In this document: positions 60,963 to 64,000 of the stretch, one piece after another | Layout of the letters: each line of letters starts with the position of its first letter | Numbering within the stretch: position 1 is the stretch's first letter | NCBI GenBank assembly: GCA_948474755.1 | Contig: CAOLHI010000737.1 | Coordinates: 124,001 to 188,000, forward strand | Reading direction: 5' to 3' | DNA length: 64,000 nt | DNA from: Ctenosaura bakeri | Taxonomy: Eukaryota; Chordata; Lepidosauria; Squamata; Iguanidae | The notes under the pieces: model-generated | The model's database searches: none | Told to the model about the DNA's origin: nothing | What the model saw: only the letters and a program-made list of their open reading frames with translations | Made by a program: the position numbers and the translations under genes

Positions 60963-61659
60963 CTTAAAAATAACCCCCACCTCTTATTTTTAAAAGAATC
61001 GATTTCCCAGGTCTTGTGGGAAAAGCAAGGTTCTGATTAGCAAAAGACTGTTTTACCTGGCAGACATGTGGGACTTGCACATAGCTGAGGAGGTGCATTT
61101 TAAACAATTCACTTCCTAGAGTGCAGGTCCTCATAGAAACTTAATACTGAATCCTAAAAGGTCCAAGAGATTCAGCAGCATAGGAGATTGCAGCCGAGTG
61201 GTTGAAAATAGCTACAATTAACTGGGTTTTCCTCCCGCCAGACGCTGGCATCTGGAAAAGCTCAGGAAGAAGTACAAAGGCGTGCTCTTCTAGACTTGTA
61301 ATTTTGGAGGAGCAAGACAGTCTCCTGAAGACATCCACAGGCTTCTACGAGATGGCCCTCTTGGACATTGGCTGAAGATGAAGCCTTGGTTCCAGGATTT
61401 GAAAGGTGGAAGCTCAATGAATGGGAGCATGGACACTGGGGCGATTGATACCAGAGGTGGCATTAAGGATGGATGGGATGGATCTTACACACATGCAAAC
61501 ATGCACAGGTATACACACTAGGGGTGTAAAGAACACACACAGTTTTTCTTATCCATGATGTCTCTGTCTGACACACTGAGGAATCCCTTTGAGGAAAGCG
61601 TCAATCACTGCAAGATTTCAATTTTCAACTCAATTTCACTCAATGGTTTCAACTGAAGC
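60963..61659. other. Unannotated sequence
   Basis: No gene or family is recognised. A small ACACACA patch lies at 61509-61519. Confidence 0.3.
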
Positions 61660-62010
61660 ATTTTTTTAAAGAAATGACTGCACTCCACAAAACCCTTGAC
61701 CTTCAGACTAAAACAATGTTTTGCACAGATAATCTATATATTTGGCATAACCCACAGACTATTTTCTCTACAGAAATGCTGTTTCCAACAAAAGAAGTTT
61801 TGCCACAATTTTCTGCAAAAAAAAAAGTGTGAAAAAAAATCATAGAAAAATGTGGAGAGGGATCCACCCTCTCATAATCTCATCTGGGTAAGCCTCATCT
61901 GGGTAAAAATATGGAGGGGGACCCACCTTCTCATAATCTCATCTGGGTAAGACTCATCTGGGTAATCCTGAAACTATTTGCTCTTGCATACAAGGATGAT
62001 ATAAGCAGTG
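61660..62010 (+). repeat. Unnamed dispersed repeat with a 59-bp tandem duplication
   Basis: Copies at 61853-61905 and 61912-61965 share TCTCATAATCTCATCTGGGT and, within each, CTCATCTGGGTAA is itself repeated. The right end (ACTATTTGCTCTTGCATACA then AGGATGATATAAG) matches 32752-32795. The left part carries TTTTGCACAGATAATC and CTACAGAAATGCTG words like those at 59580-59735. Confidence 0.6.
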
Positions 62011-63330
62011 ATTTTGATCCCCAACACACTCGCATTTCACAGACTTGTGGTTATTCCTGAATGCATGCCTAACCAACTCATTGATAACACAATGTGTGGT
62101 GATATTGTGGCAGACAGGTTCACAGAAGGTATGTCTGTTATCAGTTATGGACCCTGATATATAGGATGTCCAGATTCAGAAACAGCATAAATCTGAATTC
62201 CAGATTGGTCAGTTGGTTTTTGCAGTAGAAGCCATTGAAGGAAGACAGCTTCCTTCATGCCCACAGCTTGGAAATAATTTATTAAAACTAATTCATTATA
62301 ACTAATTCATCCAAAGGAGTAACAACCCTCTGTGATGCATTGGAAAACTGACGAATGTAATGCCAAAGAGTCAAAATGAGCATTGCCCTTTACTCATTTC
62401 TCTGTGTGTCTCATTTTTTTAAAAAAAAATCTATGCTGTTTTTAAATGGAACCATTGACCAAATTAAATAATGAAGCAAACAATTTGTTTTATAACATTT
62501 TCACAATGTTTTGGTGTCAATGCAGCACAGTTCTTTGACAATTAAATACTATCGCATTTTTTGCCAACATCAATACATCAAAGCTCTGTCCTTATGCTCT
62601 CTTTATGAGCTTACCAGAAGCATCCAGCTGGGCACTGGTGTGGTATATGCCAAAGATGTGGGTACTGCATGCCAATTTTGTATTACCTTCATATTTTCAT
62701 AATATTCTGAGGCTTATCATCAGGTGGTCTGATGCACCTGCAACCAGTTCGAAAGATGCACCACAGAGGGAATGTTAGAAGAGTTTATTTAACAAGCAGT
62801 GTAGAGAATGGAGCCCACCAGAGACCTCTGTGAAAATTAATTTGGGGGGTCCCTATACTCCTATTTTAATTAGTGCACTCCCAAGACTCTGCAGAATCAA
62901 GAAATGTCTCCCTCATCTCTCTCTTGCACACATATGCACACAAAAGAAGTTATTTCCGGGTGCTGTGGAATTGATGCACTCAGCACATTAAAGGAACAGG
63001 TGCATTGCTGAAGCAAAAGGAAGGTGGAGAAGGATGAGACTGCGTGTTTGCCAACTGTGATGAGAGCATTCAACATTGGCTTTTTGCTTCACTTGTGGCT
63101 CTTCTTCCTATATCTTTTTCATTCCCTTTTTTCCCCCTTTCTTTATAAAAGGACTTATATCCCACCCTATGGCTGGCATTCTGTTAGAGAAATATGCATG
63201 TGTAACACATGTGAGGTAAATTATTTGCCATAGTACAATAGACATATTCTGTCAAGGGTGGTGGAAGCAAAACTGTGCATACAGCAACATTCTGCCTTGT
63301 GGTTCTTCATGGAGGACTGGACATTTCACA
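62011..63330. other. Unannotated sequence, 1.3 kb
   Basis: TAACTAATTCATTATAACTA near 62289-62310 holds a doubled AACTAATTCAT. An A-run lies at 62421-62430. No repeat family, exon or RNA gene is recognised. Confidence 0.35.
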
Positions 63331-63339
63331 TGGCTTGTT

Positions 63340-63600
63340 GAATGCTATGTGTTGTGGTTGCACATTTCACATTGCAGTTGTGTGCTGCACCTCGTGCATT
63401 GTGGCTATGCACTGCATGTTGTAGTTGTGTGTTGTGCACTGTGCAGATTGCACATTGCTCAGTCCATGTGGCATTCCACATTCCACGTTATTCGTTCCAC
63501 CATGGCATTTCACATTGTACATTGCTCACTCCACCATGGCATGTTTCACATTGCACATTAGGCTTCTCACATTGCACATTGTACGGTCAGAGTGACCATA
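63340..63600 (+). repeat. TGCA-word degenerate tandem array (copy H)
   Basis: CACATTGCAGTTGTGTGCTG, GTGCATTGTGGCTATGCACT, GCATGTTGTAGTTGTGTG, GTGCAGATTGCACATTGCTC, then TTTCACATTGTACATTGCTC, TTTCACATTGCACATTAGGC and CTCACATTGCACATTGTACG. The right half is a rough tandem of CACATTGCACATT with CTCCACCATGGCAT spacers. On the opposite strand it resembles 2264-2605. Confidence 0.6.
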
Positions 63601-64000
63601 CATCAGCCATAGTGACTGAGGATTCTGGGACTACTAGTCCAAAAGGGAAACTTTTCCAGGATCTGAAATAGAGGAGGATGCATTGAAAGAAATGCTGTAT
63701 CTCAGGTTCATTCAACTGCATGGGCTTCCCTTTCTTTCATAAAAAAGCAAAATGATTTAGAAGCTGCATACATTGATTCATTAAATTCTTCTGAGATGAT
63801 AAACACCTTGCCTGGGGAGGTACGTCTGGAAAGTACTTAACTAGCTCTAATAGAAGTCTCCTTAGATTATTCCAGATGTGGGAAAGAGAAGCTGCAATTC
63901 TGTGTTTACTTCCCTGAGATGAGCTCCCTCCAAATTAGGTGTGTCTTAGTTCTGATCAGAAACTTCAGCGCAAAAAAATAAGTGATGATGCCACGATAGC
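63601..64000. other. Unannotated sequence to the window end
   Basis: GGATTCTGGGACTACTAGTC then CAAAAGGG at 63621 may be a short MITE scrap. Otherwise no feature is recognised. Confidence 0.3.

Noticed and set aside
63340..63600. CRISPR-like repeat-spacer array
   Set aside because: Units are degenerate, spacing is irregular and the sequence is vertebrate; it fits a degenerate tandem repeat.
1..64000. Endogenous viral element or LTR retrotransposon
   Set aside because: I saw no LTR pair, primer binding site, polypurine tract or viral-type protein motif on either strand.

Overview
This window reads as non-coding nuclear DNA of a squamate reptile (lizard or snake; an iguanian lizard is my guess, and no species can be fixed). 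The lineage call rests on the repeat content: SINEs with a 5S rRNA-like head (5S-Sauria type), tRNA-headed SINEs with a Sauria/Bov-B type tail, Bov-B (RTE) LINE fragments, CR1 LINE 3' ends with the tandem octamer tail, an L2-like LINE end, hAT and pogo/mariner non-autonomous elements, and microsatellites. I found no protein-coding exon, rRNA or tRNA gene, CRISPR array, operon or prokaryotic signal. All long open frames are either LINE reverse-transcriptase remnants (best: 47947-48651, minus) or chance frames through repeats.

Layout. 1-10 kb: decayed CR1 (1663-2200), a TGCA-word repeat, an AT-rich retroposed piece with target duplications (2876-3233), SINE and palindromic MITE copies, a pogo-like element with TA duplications (7807-8260) and a hAT element inside an older palindromic element (8635-9075). 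10-20 kb: CR1, two TGCA-word elements, a 167-bp segment between 21-bp direct repeats, a retroposed piece with 16-bp target duplications, Bov-B, SINEs, and an element with ~68-bp inverted arms (18169-18487). 20-30 kb: low-repeat blocks (20490-20910, 21830-22225) that look like candidate conserved regulatory DNA, a diverged duplication (22455/23273), pogo plus tRNA-SINE (24561-25160), CR1, and a 1151-bp hAT element with perfect 8-bp target duplications and a CpG-rich core (27236-28402). 30-40 kb: a ~1-kb hAT element with a nested MITE, several MITEs, a 5S-SINE, an L2 end and a TGCA element. 40-50 kb: low-repeat DNA, then a compound cluster at 44903-46108 (tRNA-SINE split by a 5S-SINE, three microsatellites, a pogo element), Bov-B, and the longest CR1 fragment. 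50-64 kb: more of the same families plus low-repeat blocks.

Function. The repeats are fossils and no genes work together here. The recurring low-repeat, AT-rich blocks with homeodomain-type cores (TAATTA) suggest a gene desert or large intron near a developmental gene, but that is inference; conservation could not be tested. The most unusual content is (i) a dispersed family built of degenerate TGTGCA/CAATGCAC words, (ii) a very dense family of ~200-bp near-perfect palindromes (14 copies), (iii) the CpG-rich hAT element, and (iv) several nested insertions that give a relative chronology.
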